Below the pieces are notes generated by a model. The model saw only the letters and a program-made list of their open reading frames with translations, ran no database searches and was not told the origin of the DNA. A DNA stretch of 8,827 nt, taken from positions 1 to 8,827 of the forward strand of contig JACCRD010000059.1 in NCBI GenBank assembly GCA_013813755.1. Direction: 5' to 3'. The translations under genes and the position numbers were made by a program. Numbering within the stretch: the stretch's first letter is position 1; every line of letters begins with the position of its first letter. Shown here piece by piece: positions 1-6,172 of this stretch. The DNA is from Acidobacteriota bacterium (GTDB lineage Bacteria > Acidobacteriota > Blastocatellia > Pyrinomonadales > Pyrinomonadaceae).

Positions 1-279
1 CACTTCAACCTCTTCGTCCGCAACGGGGCGATGCTCAACTCCGTGCGGTACAATCACAAACTCGCCTTCATTTAATTCGACGGTTTTATCACGAAATTCG
101 ATGCGAAAACTTCCGCGCACCGCCATAAACATTTCGTCTTCCCGTTCGTGACGATGCCAAGGAAACTCGCCTTGAAATTTGACGAGTTTGACTTCCTGCC
201 CGTTGAGTTCGCCAACCACTTTCGGTCGCCAATGCTCACCAATCAAAGCGAATTTTTCGGTTAGATTAACTTTTTCCAT
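1..279 (-). CDS. Cupin-fold (cupin_2-like) protein, 3' end cut by window edge
   Basis: A single-domain cupin of which 93 residues are visible; the C-terminus and stop lie beyond the left edge. The first cupin motif is visible at about residues 39-59 (W-H-R-H followed by E-x-x-E, then a Gly after a short strand), supplying the usual two His and one Glu metal ligands. The second motif follows at about residues 74-86 (G-E-F-V-I-V-P-H-G-V-E-H), with the PxGxxH pattern and the last His ligand. The family includes small metal-binding enzymes and sugar or ligand binders, so the substrate cannot be read from the sequence. The ATG at 279 lies inside the end of the upstream frameshifted gene (14-nt overlap) and has no clear Shine-Dalgarno, which suggests translational coupling. 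It is the last visible gene of the suf-led transcript. Recognition as a cupin is firm; the role is unknown. Confidence 0.85.
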   Translation of the reverse strand, partial: MEKVNLTEKFALIGEHWRPKVVGELNGQEVKLVKFQGEFPWHRHEREDEMFMAVRGSFRIEFRDKTVELNEGEFVIVPHGVEHRPVADEEVEV

Positions 280-674
280 TTAATGTTTGTCTAACGAATT
301 TAATTTCGCCGTTCCAGAATTTGTTTAATTCGTTCCACCATTTTAATGAATCAGGTTTTAGGTATTTAACAAATTTCTCTGCCTCATCTCTTAAATTATT
401 CTGCAATGCTTCAAGCAATCCGATTGTTGCGGCTTCCTTCACATAATGCTCGCCGTCAAGATGCAGGTTTTCGATGATTTCAAAAACATTTTCAAATTCT
501 GTCGTTTGATTAATGCTTATCCAAATCAATCAAGTGTCGAGCAAATTTACCTAAAGCGATGTAACGCAAATAATTTTCTTCATCGCTGTATTCGTGTTGA
601 TGCTCTCGCCAGTCATCTGCGAAAGACGGACACGATTCAACAAGCATCGGCAACATTTGCTCTTTCGTTATCAT
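266..674 (-). pseudogene. DUF7674-like protein gene, split by a single frameshift
   Basis: Two reading frames that together make one protein of about 135 residues. The first runs from ATG 674 (starting MITKEQM) to TAA 512-510 and ends H-L-I-D-L-D-K-H. The second, one frame over, continues N-Q-T-T-E-F-E-N-V-F to TAA 268-266. Removing the single T at 512 joins CAT directly to AAT and gives one continuous sequence with the acidic/aromatic N-terminus, the F-A-R-H-L segment, the V-K-E-A-A-T-I-G-L-L-E segment and the W-W-N-E-L-N-K-F-W tail. From memory this matches a small uncharacterised family (DUF7674); this was not checked by search. Function is unknown. The ATG lies 1 nt after the sufS stop, with GAGG inside the sufS end (687-690), so it was built to be co-translated with sufS. 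The break could be real decay or a one-base sequencing error. No slippery heptamer is visible to suggest programmed frameshifting. Confidence 0.7.
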
Positions 675-675
675 T

Positions 676-1917
676 TCACGCAAAAACCTCAATCACCTTT
701 TGCACCGCGTCCGCCAAAACGTCAACTTCCTCGCGCGTGTTGTAAAAAGCGAACGAAGCGCGAGCCGTCGCCGGAACGTCGAAAAACTGCATCACGGGCT
801 GGGCGCAGTGATGTCCGGCGCGAATCGCAATGCCCGATTGGTCGAGAATCGTGCCGATGTCGTGCGGGTGAACATTCTCGATGGTGAACGACAATACGCT
901 CGCTTTTTCCCGCGCTGTGCCGACGATGCGAACGCCTTCGATTGCCGATAACTTTTCCGTCGCGTATTCCAAAAGCTCGTGTTCATAACGCGCCGCCGCC
1001 GCAAAATCAATCGAGTTCAGATAATCAATCGCCGCGCCGAGTCCGATGTTCGCGGCAATCGCGGGCGTTCCGGCTTCAAACTTTTCCGGTATCGGCGCAA
1101 ACGTCGTTTTCTCAAAACTCACCGTGCGAATCATTCCGCCGCCCGTTTGATACGGCGGCATTTTATCCAGCCATTCGCGTTTCCCGTAAAGCACGCCGCT
1201 GCCCGTCGGCGCGAACATTTTATGACCGGAAAACGTGAAAAAGTCCGCGTCCAAATCCTGCACGTCAACCGGAAAATGCGGAACGCTCTGTGCGCCGTCA
1301 ACGAAAAACGGCACGCCGAATTTATGCGCCGTCTGAATCATTTCCTTAATCGGATTAACCGTTCCGAGCGAATTGGAAACGTGCGAAACAGCGACGATTT
1401 TCGTTCGTTCGTTCAGCAGATTTTCGTATTCTTCAATCACGAGTTCCCCGCGTTCGTTCATCGGAATAACTTTCAGTTTCGCGCCTTTTTCTTCCGCCAG
1501 CATTTGCCAGGGAATAATGTTGGCGTGATGCTCCATTTGGCTGACGATAATTTCGTCGCCTTCGTTGACGAATTTGCGCCCGTAAGAACTAGCCACGAGA
1601 TTCACGCCTTCGGTGCAGCCGCGCACGAAGATACATTCCTTTGATTCTCTAGCGTTAATAAATCTTTTCACCTTTTCGCGCGCTGCTTCATAAGCCGTCG
1701 TCGCGTGTTGTGAAAGATAATGCACGCCGCGATGAATGTTCGAGTGTTCTTCCCTGAGATATTTCGCACCGCGGTCAATCACCGTTTGCGGCACTTGCGA
1801 TGAAGCCGCATTATCCAAATAACGAAGCGGCTTGCCGTTCACCGTTTGCGACAGAACGGGAAAATCAGCACGAATTTTTTCAACGTCCCAACTGATCATT
1901 TCTTTTACTGCTTTCAT
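676..1917 (-). CDS. sufS: Cysteine desulfurase SufS (class II, PLP-dependent)
   Basis: Removes sulfur from L-cysteine, giving alanine and an enzyme-bound persulfide that feeds SufBCD. The protein is 413 residues, normal for SufS/CsdA. Visible landmarks are the N-terminal Y-L-D-N-A-A-S-S motif (33-40), the cofactor-stacking His in S-Q-M-E-H-H-A-N (126-133), the PLP ring Asp in V-D-G-A-Q (D207), the Schiff-base lysine in S-G-H-K-M (K233), the persulfide cysteine in R-A-G-H-H-C-A-Q-P (C371), and the substrate-binding Arg in A-R-A-S (R386). The short R-x-G-H-H-C-A loop is typical of class II enzymes and unlike IscS. Position 101 is Cys (R-G-C-T-E-G) where the family usually has Thr. The ATG at 1917 is preceded by a weak AGAGAA; an in-frame ATG at 1899 is a possible alternative start. 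It is separated from the upstream antitoxin-like gene by 148 nt, the longest gap in the cluster, so it may have some independent expression. Confidence 0.97.
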   Translation of the reverse strand: MKAVKEMISWDVEKIRADFPVLSQTVNGKPLRYLDNAASSQVPQTVIDRGAKYLREEHSNIHRGVHYLSQHATTAYEAAREKVKRFINARESKECIFVRGCTEGVNLVASSYGRKFVNEGDEIIVSQMEHHANIIPWQMLAEEKGAKLKVIPMNERGELVIEEYENLLNERTKIVAVSHVSNSLGTVNPIKEMIQTAHKFGVPFFVDGAQSVPHFPVDVQDLDADFFTFSGHKMFAPTGSGVLYGKREWLDKMPPYQTGGGMIRTVSFEKTTFAPIPEKFEAGTPAIAANIGLGAAIDYLNSIDFAAAARYEHELLEYATEKLSAIEGVRIVGTAREKASVLSFTIENVHPHDIGTILDQSGIAIRAGHHCAQPVMQFFDVPATARASFAFYNTREEVDVLADAVQKVIEVFA

Positions 1918-2065
1918 ATAATTTCTCTATTACGATCAAGAGGTGATTTAACCATTAAAACCTTTTATTTGTGATCAAAGGTTCGATTGCTCTCAATTGC
2001 TGCATAATTTCACCACTCTAAATTCTCATCTAAACGATTCAAAAACTGCTTTGTGAAACAGGCGT
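1918..2065 (-). other. Intergenic gap between RHH gene and sufS
   Basis: This 148-nt stretch contains no convincing gene. A toxin partner for the upstream ribbon-helix-helix gene would be expected here but is absent, and no PIN, RelE or MazF remnant is readable. Two weak items are present. One is a 7-bp inverted repeat AACCTTT/AAAGGTT (1959-1965 and 1977-1983, 11-nt loop). The other is a short translated stretch at 2010-2042 resembling the SufD C-terminus. The gap could hold a weak internal promoter or the scar of a lost gene, but I see no good -35/-10 pair. Confidence 0.5.
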
Positions 2066-2260
2066 TTATCTTGTTCCGGTCGCAACCACTTCATCGGTAA
2101 TTTCGATGTCCTGAACAAGCGGCGCTTTGCTTTCTTCTCGTTCGATAAACTCGCGTAAAGCAGTTTCAATAACGGTTGCGCGCCTTTGTTTTTCTCCGGC
2201 GATGATGTCGATTTTTGCTAAAATATCTTCTGATATAATTATGTTTGTTCTTACTCTCAT
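2066..2260 (-). CDS. Ribbon-helix-helix (CopG/VapB-like) antitoxin-type regulator, orphan
   Basis: A 64-residue protein with the layout of RHH DNA-binding antitoxins. An N-terminal beta strand, R-V-R-T-N-I-I-I (residues 2-9), is followed by helix 1, then a basic G-E-K-Q-R-R turn, then the V-I-E-T-A-L-R-E-F-I helix (about 30-39). The acidic C-terminal tail would normally wrap a toxin. Such proteins act as dimers that bind operator DNA and often neutralise a VapC- or RelE-type toxin encoded immediately downstream. No toxin gene follows: the next 148 nt hold nothing recognisable. The ATG lies 7 nt after the sufD stop, within A-rich sequence and without a clear Shine-Dalgarno, so it is probably expressed as part of the suf transcript. 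It could be a free-standing RHH regulator rather than an abandoned antitoxin; the sequence does not decide. Confidence 0.8.
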   Translation of the reverse strand: MRVRTNIIISEDILAKIDIIAGEKQRRATVIETALREFIEREESKAPLVQDIEITDEVVATGTR

Positions 2261-2267
2261 AGTTTTT

Positions 2268-3581
2268 TTACATTCCTAAATTTACGTCGAGACGGTTGAG
2301 AACCGCTTCGTCGAGTTCGATTTTGATTGATTCAAGTTCTATTTTGTTAATAATTTCTTCGGCGAAACCGTAAGTCAAAAGGTTTCGCGCGAGTTTCTCG
2401 CTCAGACCGCGGCTGAGCAAATAAAATAATTCTTCTTCCTCCAATTGTCCAACAGTCGCGCCGTGGGCGCATTTTACGTCGTCGTTAAAAATCTCGAGCT
2501 GCGGTTTGGTGTCAACACGCGCGTCGTCTGATAAAAGCAGATTTTTATTCGATTGCTGCGCGTCCGTTCCACTGGCATTTTCGCGGACAAAAACTTTTCC
2601 GTTAAAAACGCCGCGCGATTTATCGTTTAAGACGCCTTTATATTTTTGATGCGAAAGACAGTTCGGAAGTTTATGGTCAATTACCGAATGCGTATCGTGA
2701 TGCTGCGCGCTGCTGAGCATATAAAGCCCGTCAACAAAACATTCACCGCCTTCAGCATTAAATTTGACGTTGATATCGTGCCGCGAAATCGCGCTGCCCA
2801 AATTTATATTGGTTGTATCATAAACGCTTCCGCGACTAATCTGCGCAGCAGTTGTGCCAATGTGAAATGCTTCGTGGCTTTCACGCTGAACACGAAAATG
2901 TTTTAATTTCGCTTCGTCCGCCAACATAATTTCGACTACCGCATTGGTCAAATATTTTGTTTCATTCGTTCGCGCGTAGCTTTCAATAATCTTTGCCTCG
3001 CTAAAATTTTCGGCGACAACCAAAATGCGCGGAAAACTTGCTTTACTGCCGGTTGAAACATACAAAAGATGAATCGGCGTTTCAATTTTCACCTCTTTCG
3101 GAATAAAAAGAAATGCGCCTTCACCGATAAAAGCTGTATTTAAAGCGGTAAAACCGTTGAAATCGTAGTTGACCGATTTGGCTAAATTCGATTTAATAAG
3201 CTCTGCCAGCTTTTCGTCCTTAAACGCTTCTTCAAAAGTTTTGACAAATACATTTTCAGGCAAAGCAGAAACGTCTGAACATTCTAAATTTAATTTGCCG
3301 TCGACAAATACGAGCTGGCTCTGCGCCGATTCGTTATAAGTAAATTTTTTCAAGTCGGGAGTGTTGATCGTTCCCGATTCAAACTCAAAATTTTCCTTCC
3401 CGACCGCTGCGACGTTTGTGTATTTCCAGTCTTCATTTTTAGTGGTTGGAAAACCATTTTCCGCAAAATATACAAAAGCGTTTTCACGCAGATTTTTCAA
3501 CCAACTCGGTTGATTTGCTACTTCCAAACTTCTGCGAAATTCCGCACTATAAATTGTTTCTTTTACCACTTGTAAATTCAT
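2268..3581 (-). CDS. sufD: Fe-S cluster scaffold subunit SufD
   Basis: Partner of SufB in the SufB-SufC2-SufD scaffold, where clusters form at the SufB-SufD interface. At 437 residues it is of normal length. The N-terminal helical part (1-60) includes P-T-T-K-N-E-D-W-K-Y-T (45-55), followed by the beta-helix core. The C-terminal half shows D-T-H-S-V-I-D-H (296-303), the S-H-Q-K-Y-K-G segment (310-316) and V-K-C-A-H-G-A-T-V-G (369-378). C371 and H373 of that last motif correspond to the Cys/His pair (C358 and H360 in E. coli SufD) known to matter for cluster assembly. The ATG at 3581 comes 1 nt after the broken hicA stop and sits in the palindrome ATTTTATAAAAT, with no Shine-Dalgarno at usable distance. 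In many operons sufD directly follows sufC; here a hicBA pair lies between them. Confidence 0.97.
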   Translation of the reverse strand: MNLQVVKETIYSAEFRRSLEVANQPSWLKNLRENAFVYFAENGFPTTKNEDWKYTNVAAVGKENFEFESGTINTPDLKKFTYNESAQSQLVFVDGKLNLECSDVSALPENVFVKTFEEAFKDEKLAELIKSNLAKSVNYDFNGFTALNTAFIGEGAFLFIPKEVKIETPIHLLYVSTGSKASFPRILVVAENFSEAKIIESYARTNETKYLTNAVVEIMLADEAKLKHFRVQRESHEAFHIGTTAAQISRGSVYDTTNINLGSAISRHDINVKFNAEGGECFVDGLYMLSSAQHHDTHSVIDHKLPNCLSHQKYKGVLNDKSRGVFNGKVFVRENASGTDAQQSNKNLLLSDDARVDTKPQLEIFNDDVKCAHGATVGQLEEEELFYLLSRGLSEKLARNLLTYGFAEEIINKIELESIKIELDEAVLNRLDVNLGM

Positions 3582-3591
3582 TTTATAAAAT
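3580..3591. repeat. Palindrome ATTTTATAAAAT at the sufD start
   Basis: A perfect 12-bp palindrome that includes the first two bases of the sufD start codon and the stop of the broken hicA. With its flanks it shares 15 identical bases (3579-3593) with the sufC start region (4743-4757). It may be a non-Shine-Dalgarno initiation context or a DNA-level site; the role is unknown. Confidence 0.6.
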
Positions 3592-3769
3592 TTTCGGCAT
3601 CCCTAAATCTTTGCAAATCTTTTTTGCCAACTCGTCGCTAATTTCATTGTGGCGCGGAACTGCTGTTCGTTTATTCTGTGATGAATTATGCCACTAAGAA
3701 TGGCGCGCCTTCTCTGACTAATTCACAGTTATGCCGCGTTAAATAACGAATTAAATCGCGCCGTTTCAT
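3583..3769 (-). pseudogene. hicA: Broken HicA-family mRNA interferase toxin
   Basis: The remains of a HicA toxin, a small double-stranded-RNA-binding-fold ribonuclease that cleaves mRNA. Reading from ATG 3769 gives M-K-R-R-D-L-I-R-Y-L-T-R, then C-E-L-V-R-E-G-A, typical HicA. After GCG (3704-3706) the frame fails and meets TAA at 3686-3688. One frame over, the family sequence resumes with H-S, then a TAG stop (3694-3696) exactly where HicA has the first Trp of H-S-x-W, then W-H-N-S-S-Q-N-K-R-T-A-V-P-R-H-N-E-I-S-D-E-L and a normal end at TAA 3585-3583. So there are two lesions, a net two-base loss (or one-base gain) at about 3703 and a TGG-to-TAG nonsense change. The catalytic-His codon (3700-3702) is still recognisable. 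The start overlaps the hicB stop as ATGA, the usual hicBA coupling. No active toxin should be made. Confidence 0.9.
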
Positions 3770-3978
3770 ATCGCAATCGGCATCTCGCAATAATTTTCTT
3801 CAGCAAAAGCGAGCGTGTCCTGTCGATTGAACTCCAAAGCCTCTTGTAAAGTTATATTGACCGTTTCGAGCAATTCTTCACGGGTTGCTTCTTGACAATT
3901 GATGCCTAGAATCTCTTTAATCCACCCAATCCACCAATCGCCATCTTGTTTTACAATTGCCGTGTAAGTCTGATTCAT
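3766..3978 (-). CDS. hicB: HicB-like antitoxin (short form)
   Basis: A 70-residue HicB-family protein with the partial RNase H-like fold that binds and blocks HicA. Visible features are the N-terminal T-Y-T-A-I-V-K-Q-D-G-D-W-W-I-G-W strand pair (4-19), then G-I-N-C-Q-E-A-T-R-E-E-L-L-E (25-38) leading into the long helix with L-Q-E-A-L-E (44-49). The C-terminal DNA-binding domain of longer HicBs is absent, as is common when hicB precedes hicA. It has one of the best ribosome sites in the window (GAGGTGG, 4 nt before ATG) and starts 14 nt after sufC. The reading frame is intact although its toxin gene is dead. It may persist passively, cross-neutralise a HicA encoded elsewhere, or keep translation running toward sufD. 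Confidence 0.88.
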   Translation of the reverse strand: MNQTYTAIVKQDGDWWIGWIKEILGINCQEATREELLETVNITLQEALEFNRQDTLAFAEENYCEMPIAI

Positions 3979-3982
3979 ATTT

Positions 3983-3989
3983 CCACCTC
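3983..3989 (-). promoter_or_regulatory. Strong Shine-Dalgarno of hicB
   Basis: GAGGTGG read on the minus strand, 4 nt before the hicB ATG at 3978, is a strong anti-16S match. It fixes the hicB start and contrasts with the weak or absent sites of sufB and sufD. Confidence 0.8.
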
Positions 3990-3992
3990 AAA

Positions 3993-4745
3993 TTATTTGC
4001 CCGCCGCTTTCACCCAGTCGTAACCTTTTTCTTCGAGTTCGAGCGCGAGTTCCTTGCCGCCTTGTTTGACGATTTTTCCGTCTGCCAAAACGTGTACAAA
4101 ATCCGGCTCGATATAATTTAGAAGCCTTTGATAATGTGTCACCAGAATTATCGCTTTGTCCGCGCTTCGCAATTTATTCACGCCTTCGGCAACAATTCGC
4201 AGAGCGTCAATGTCCAGCCCCGAATCGGTTTCGTCTAAAACCGCGAGCTTTGGCTGTAAAACCGCCATCTGCAAAATTTCGTTACGCTTTTTCTCGCCGC
4301 CCGAAAAGCCTTCATTGACCGAACGCTTGAAAAACGACGGATCCATTTCGACGATTTTCGCACGCTCTTTGAGCAAATCGTTAAACTCTAAAGGGTCGAG
4401 TTCTTCTTCGCCAAGATGTTTCATTTTCTCGTTATAGGCAAGGCGCAAAAACTGCGAATTCGACACGCCCGGAATCTCGACCGGATATTGGAACGCGAGA
4501 AAAACACCGGCGCGGGCGCGTTCATCCGGATCTAATTCAAATAAATCCTGACCTTCGTAGATAACTTCGCCGCTGATCACTTCGTAAGTCGGATGTCCGG
4601 CGAGAACTTTCGCAAGTGTTGATTTTCCCGAACCGTTCGGTCCCATAATCGCGTGAACTTCGCCTCGATCAATGTTCATCGTCAAACCTTTCAAAATCTC
4701 TCTGCCTTCGATACCGGCGTGTAAATCTTTTATTTCTAGTAACAT
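3993..4745 (-). CDS. sufC: Fe-S assembly ATPase SufC (ABC-type)
   Basis: The ABC ATPase of the SufBC2D scaffold; ATP-driven SufC dimerisation remodels SufB-SufD for cluster assembly. It is a soluble cytoplasmic protein despite belonging to the transporter superfamily. From ATG 4745 it is 250 residues. Walker A is G-P-N-G-S-G-K-S-T (35-43), the Q-loop Gln lies in A-F-Q-Y-P (Q86), the ABC signature is F-S-G-G-E-K-K-R (147-154), Walker B is L-A-V-L-D-E-T-D (167-174, D171/E172), and the switch His is in V-T-H-Y (H204). D-E-T-D-S-G-L-D is the characteristic SufC form. I prefer ATG 4745 over the in-frame TTG at 4763 because it gives the family N-terminus M-L-L-E-I-K-D-L. GAGG lies 12 nt upstream and the palindrome ATTTTATAAAAT overlaps the start codon. 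It begins 14 nt after phzF. Confidence 0.98.
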   Translation of the reverse strand: MLLEIKDLHAGIEGREILKGLTMNIDRGEVHAIMGPNGSGKSTLAKVLAGHPTYEVISGEVIYEGQDLFELDPDERARAGVFLAFQYPVEIPGVSNSQFLRLAYNEKMKHLGEEELDPLEFNDLLKERAKIVEMDPSFFKRSVNEGFSGGEKKRNEILQMAVLQPKLAVLDETDSGLDIDALRIVAEGVNKLRSADKAIILVTHYQRLLNYIEPDFVHVLADGKIVKQGGKELALELEEKGYDWVKAAGK

Positions 4746-4755
4746 TTTATAAAAT
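4744..4755. repeat. Palindrome ATTTTATAAAAT at the sufC start
   Basis: A perfect 12-bp palindrome including the first two bases of the sufC start codon. The surrounding 15 bases match the sufD start region exactly, and a 14-bp variant sits just before sufB. Confidence 0.6.
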
Positions 4756-4759
4756 TTCC

Positions 4760-5539
4760 TCAAATATAAATTTCGCCTTTCATATAAAGCGTTGCGTTGC
4801 CGCCGATCTTTACGCGGTCATTTTTTAATTCACAAAATAATTCGCCACCGCGCGCTGAAATTTGCCGTGCAAAAAGCTTTTTCTTGCCGAGTTTTTCTGC
4901 CCAGTATGGAATTAGAGTGCAATGCGCCGAACCGGTTACCGGGTCTTCAAATACGCCGACTTCGGGCGCGAAAAACCTTGAAACAAAATCGCAGTCTGTG
5001 CCTCTTGCCGTCACGATGACGGCATGCGCGTCAATTTCCAAAAGCTCTGCAAAGTTCGGATTTATCTGGCGGATTTCGTCTTCGGATTCATACACCATCA
5101 GATAATCACGCGATTTCAAAACTTCAATCGGCGTTTTTCCAATCGCTTTGATTAAATTACCGGGAATCTCGCAGCTTTCAGCTTCGCGCACAGGAAAATC
5201 CAGAACCAGCAAATTATTATTTTTCTCGACTTCCAAAAGTCCGCTTTTCGTTTGAAATTTCAAAACATTTGTGGTTTCTCCGAGCAATTCAAACAAAACG
5301 AAAGCCGAGGCGAGCGTCGCGTGTCCGCATAAATCAATTTCAAAAGTCGGCGTAAACCAGCGAAGTTCGTAACGGTCATCTTTTTTTACAAAAAAAGCCG
5401 TTTCGGAAAGGTTATTTTCCGCCGCGATTTTCTGCATTAACTCATTCGGTAGCCATTCAGATAAAGGACAAATCGCTGCTGGATTTCCGCTCATCAATTT
5501 GTTCGTAAAGGCATCTACCTGGTAAATCGAAAGGTTCAT
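4760..5539 (-). CDS. PhzF-family (YddE-like) isomerase/epimerase protein
   Basis: Member of the diaminopimelate-epimerase-fold PhzF family, whose best-known member isomerises dihydro-3-hydroxyanthranilate in phenazine synthesis. Most relatives are of unknown substrate, and nothing here suggests phenazine production. At 259 residues it is a standard two-lobed protein. The N-terminus Y-Q-V-D-A-F-T (6-12) and S-G-N-P-A-A (17-22) are typical. The catalytic Glu is in N-N-L-S-E-T-A-F-F (E46). The D-L-C-G-H-A-T motif (69-75) and the second-lobe motif E-D-P-V-T-G-S-A-H (198-206) are the conserved active-site loops. It starts 15 nt after the upstream small membrane protein gene, with no clear Shine-Dalgarno, and ends 14 nt before sufC. 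With RidA close by it suggests a small-molecule repair or detoxification task linked to amino-acid chemistry; that is inference. Confidence 0.92.
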   Translation of the reverse strand: MNLSIYQVDAFTNKLMSGNPAAICPLSEWLPNELMQKIAAENNLSETAFFVKKDDRYELRWFTPTFEIDLCGHATLASAFVLFELLGETTNVLKFQTKSGLLEVEKNNNLLVLDFPVREAESCEIPGNLIKAIGKTPIEVLKSRDYLMVYESEDEIRQINPNFAELLEIDAHAVIVTARGTDCDFVSRFFAPEVGVFEDPVTGSAHCTLIPYWAEKLGKKKLFARQISARGGELFCELKNDRVKIGGNATLYMKGEIYI

Positions 5540-5554
5540 AAAATTGTCGGAAAT

Positions 5555-5788
5555 CTATGCCTCTTGGTTGCTTGCCTTGCTCCAATTAAACCAGCCGCGC
5601 AAATGCACTACGAAAAAAATTGAACTGCCGATCATAATGGCGTAGCTGCCAATTAAGACGCCGACAATAATCCAACTCAGACTCGCCAACATAAAGATAA
5701 GAAAGCCCTTTTTGTTTTTATTACTTAATAAATAAACGCCCGTTAAACCGCAGATGGTTGCCAGCCAATTAATTCCGTAAAATTGCAT
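5555..5788 (-). CDS. Small three-helix membrane protein, PnuC/SemiSWEET-like in appearance
   Basis: A 77-residue hydrophobic protein with three likely membrane segments at about residues 7-21, 28-47 and 49-67. A positively charged loop S-N-K-N-K-K-G (22-28) lies between the first two, and the tail is short and polar. The pattern I-N-W-L-A-x-x-x-G-L-T-G-V-Y-L followed by a Lys-rich turn and a G-W-F-N-W end recalls one repeat of PnuC-type vitamin-precursor transporters and small half-transporters that work as oligomers, but this is appearance only. It begins 3 nt after the ridA stop and lies 15 nt before phzF, so it is surely in the operon. A second tiny three-helix protein lies on the other side of ridA. 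Substrate and function are unknown. Confidence 0.78.
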   Translation of the reverse strand: MQFYGINWLATICGLTGVYLLSNKNKKGFLIFMLASLSWIIVGVLIGSYAIMIGSSIFFVVHLRGWFNWSKASNQEA

Positions 5789-5791
5789 TTC

Positions 5792-6172
5792 TTATTCTTT
5801 CACCGCCGCAATCGCCTGTATTTCAATCTTCGTGTCGAAATGCAAAGTATTAACCGGAACAATCGCCCGCGCCGGTTTGTGTTCGCCAAAAAACGAAGCG
5901 TAAACTTCGTTAACCTTATCCCAAAGCCCCATCTCGGACACGTAAATCGTCATCTGCAAAACGTGTCTCAAATCGCTGTTCGCCGCCAGCAAAATCTGCT
6001 CGATATTCCGCAAAGCAAGTTCGGTCTGCGCTTCAATCGAACCCGTTTCAACTTCACCCGTTTCGACATTGCGCGGCAATTGTCCCGACACAAAAATCAA
6101 GCCGTTGTGCACAACGGCTGACGAATAATGACCTTTTGGCGGTGGAGCGTTTTTAAGTTGTATTTTTTCCAC
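5792..6172 (-). CDS. ridA: RidA-family (YjgF/YER057c/UK114) enamine/imine deaminase
   Basis: RidA proteins hydrolyse reactive enamines and imines such as 2-aminoacrylate, released by PLP enzymes acting on serine, threonine or cysteine, and so protect other PLP enzymes from inactivation. The protein is 126 residues, normal for the family, which forms trimers with active sites between subunits. Visible features are Y-S-S-A-V-V-H-N-G-L-I-F-V-S-G-Q-L-P (16-33), the catalytic Arg in P-A-R-A (R102) and the conserved acidic residue in K-I-E-I (E117). The start is GTG at 6172: AGGAAGG stands 4 nt before it, and the protein then begins M-E-K-I-Q as expected. The gene overlaps the upstream membrane protein gene by 20 nt. 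Placement inside a SUF operon, with a PLP-dependent cysteine desulfurase encoded downstream, suggests protection of SufS-type chemistry; that link is inference. Confidence 0.93.
   Translation of the reverse strand: MEKIQLKNAPPPKGHYSSAVVHNGLIFVSGQLPRNVETGEVETGSIEAQTELALRNIEQILLAANSDLRHVLQMTIYVSEMGLWDKVNEVYASFFGEHKPARAIVPVNTLHFDTKIEIQAIAAVKE

Noticed and set aside
510..529. The second half of the DUF7674-like gene as a separate gene starting at TTG 529
   Set aside because: The first residues M-I-W-I-S-I are out-of-frame readings of the end of the first half, there is no ribosome site, and the join by one base gives one family-like protein.
675..692. TTG start at 692 for the DUF7674-like gene
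   Set aside because: It lies inside sufS. The ATG at 674, 1 nt after the sufS stop and with GAGG upstream, is the better start.
979..1644. Long plus-strand open frame of 221 codons opposite sufS
   Set aside because: It is antisense to an unmistakable sufS, is rich in Arg, His, Asn and Phe as expected from reading codons backwards, and has no family pattern.
1959..1983. AACCTTT/AAAGGTT inverted repeat as a terminator or regulatory hairpin
   Set aside because: It has only 7 bp with three G-C pairs and an 11-nt loop, followed by a short mixed run. It is too weak to call a terminator.
3580..3591. TATAAA inside the palindrome as a -10 box giving leaderless sufD (and sufC) transcripts
   Set aside because: The hexamer abuts the start codon, so transcription would begin after the ATG, and no -35 stands at the right distance.
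4746..4763. Longer sufC start at TTG 4763
   Set aside because: It adds six residues not seen in SufC, overlaps the phzF stop, and the ATG at 4745 gives the normal family N-terminus.
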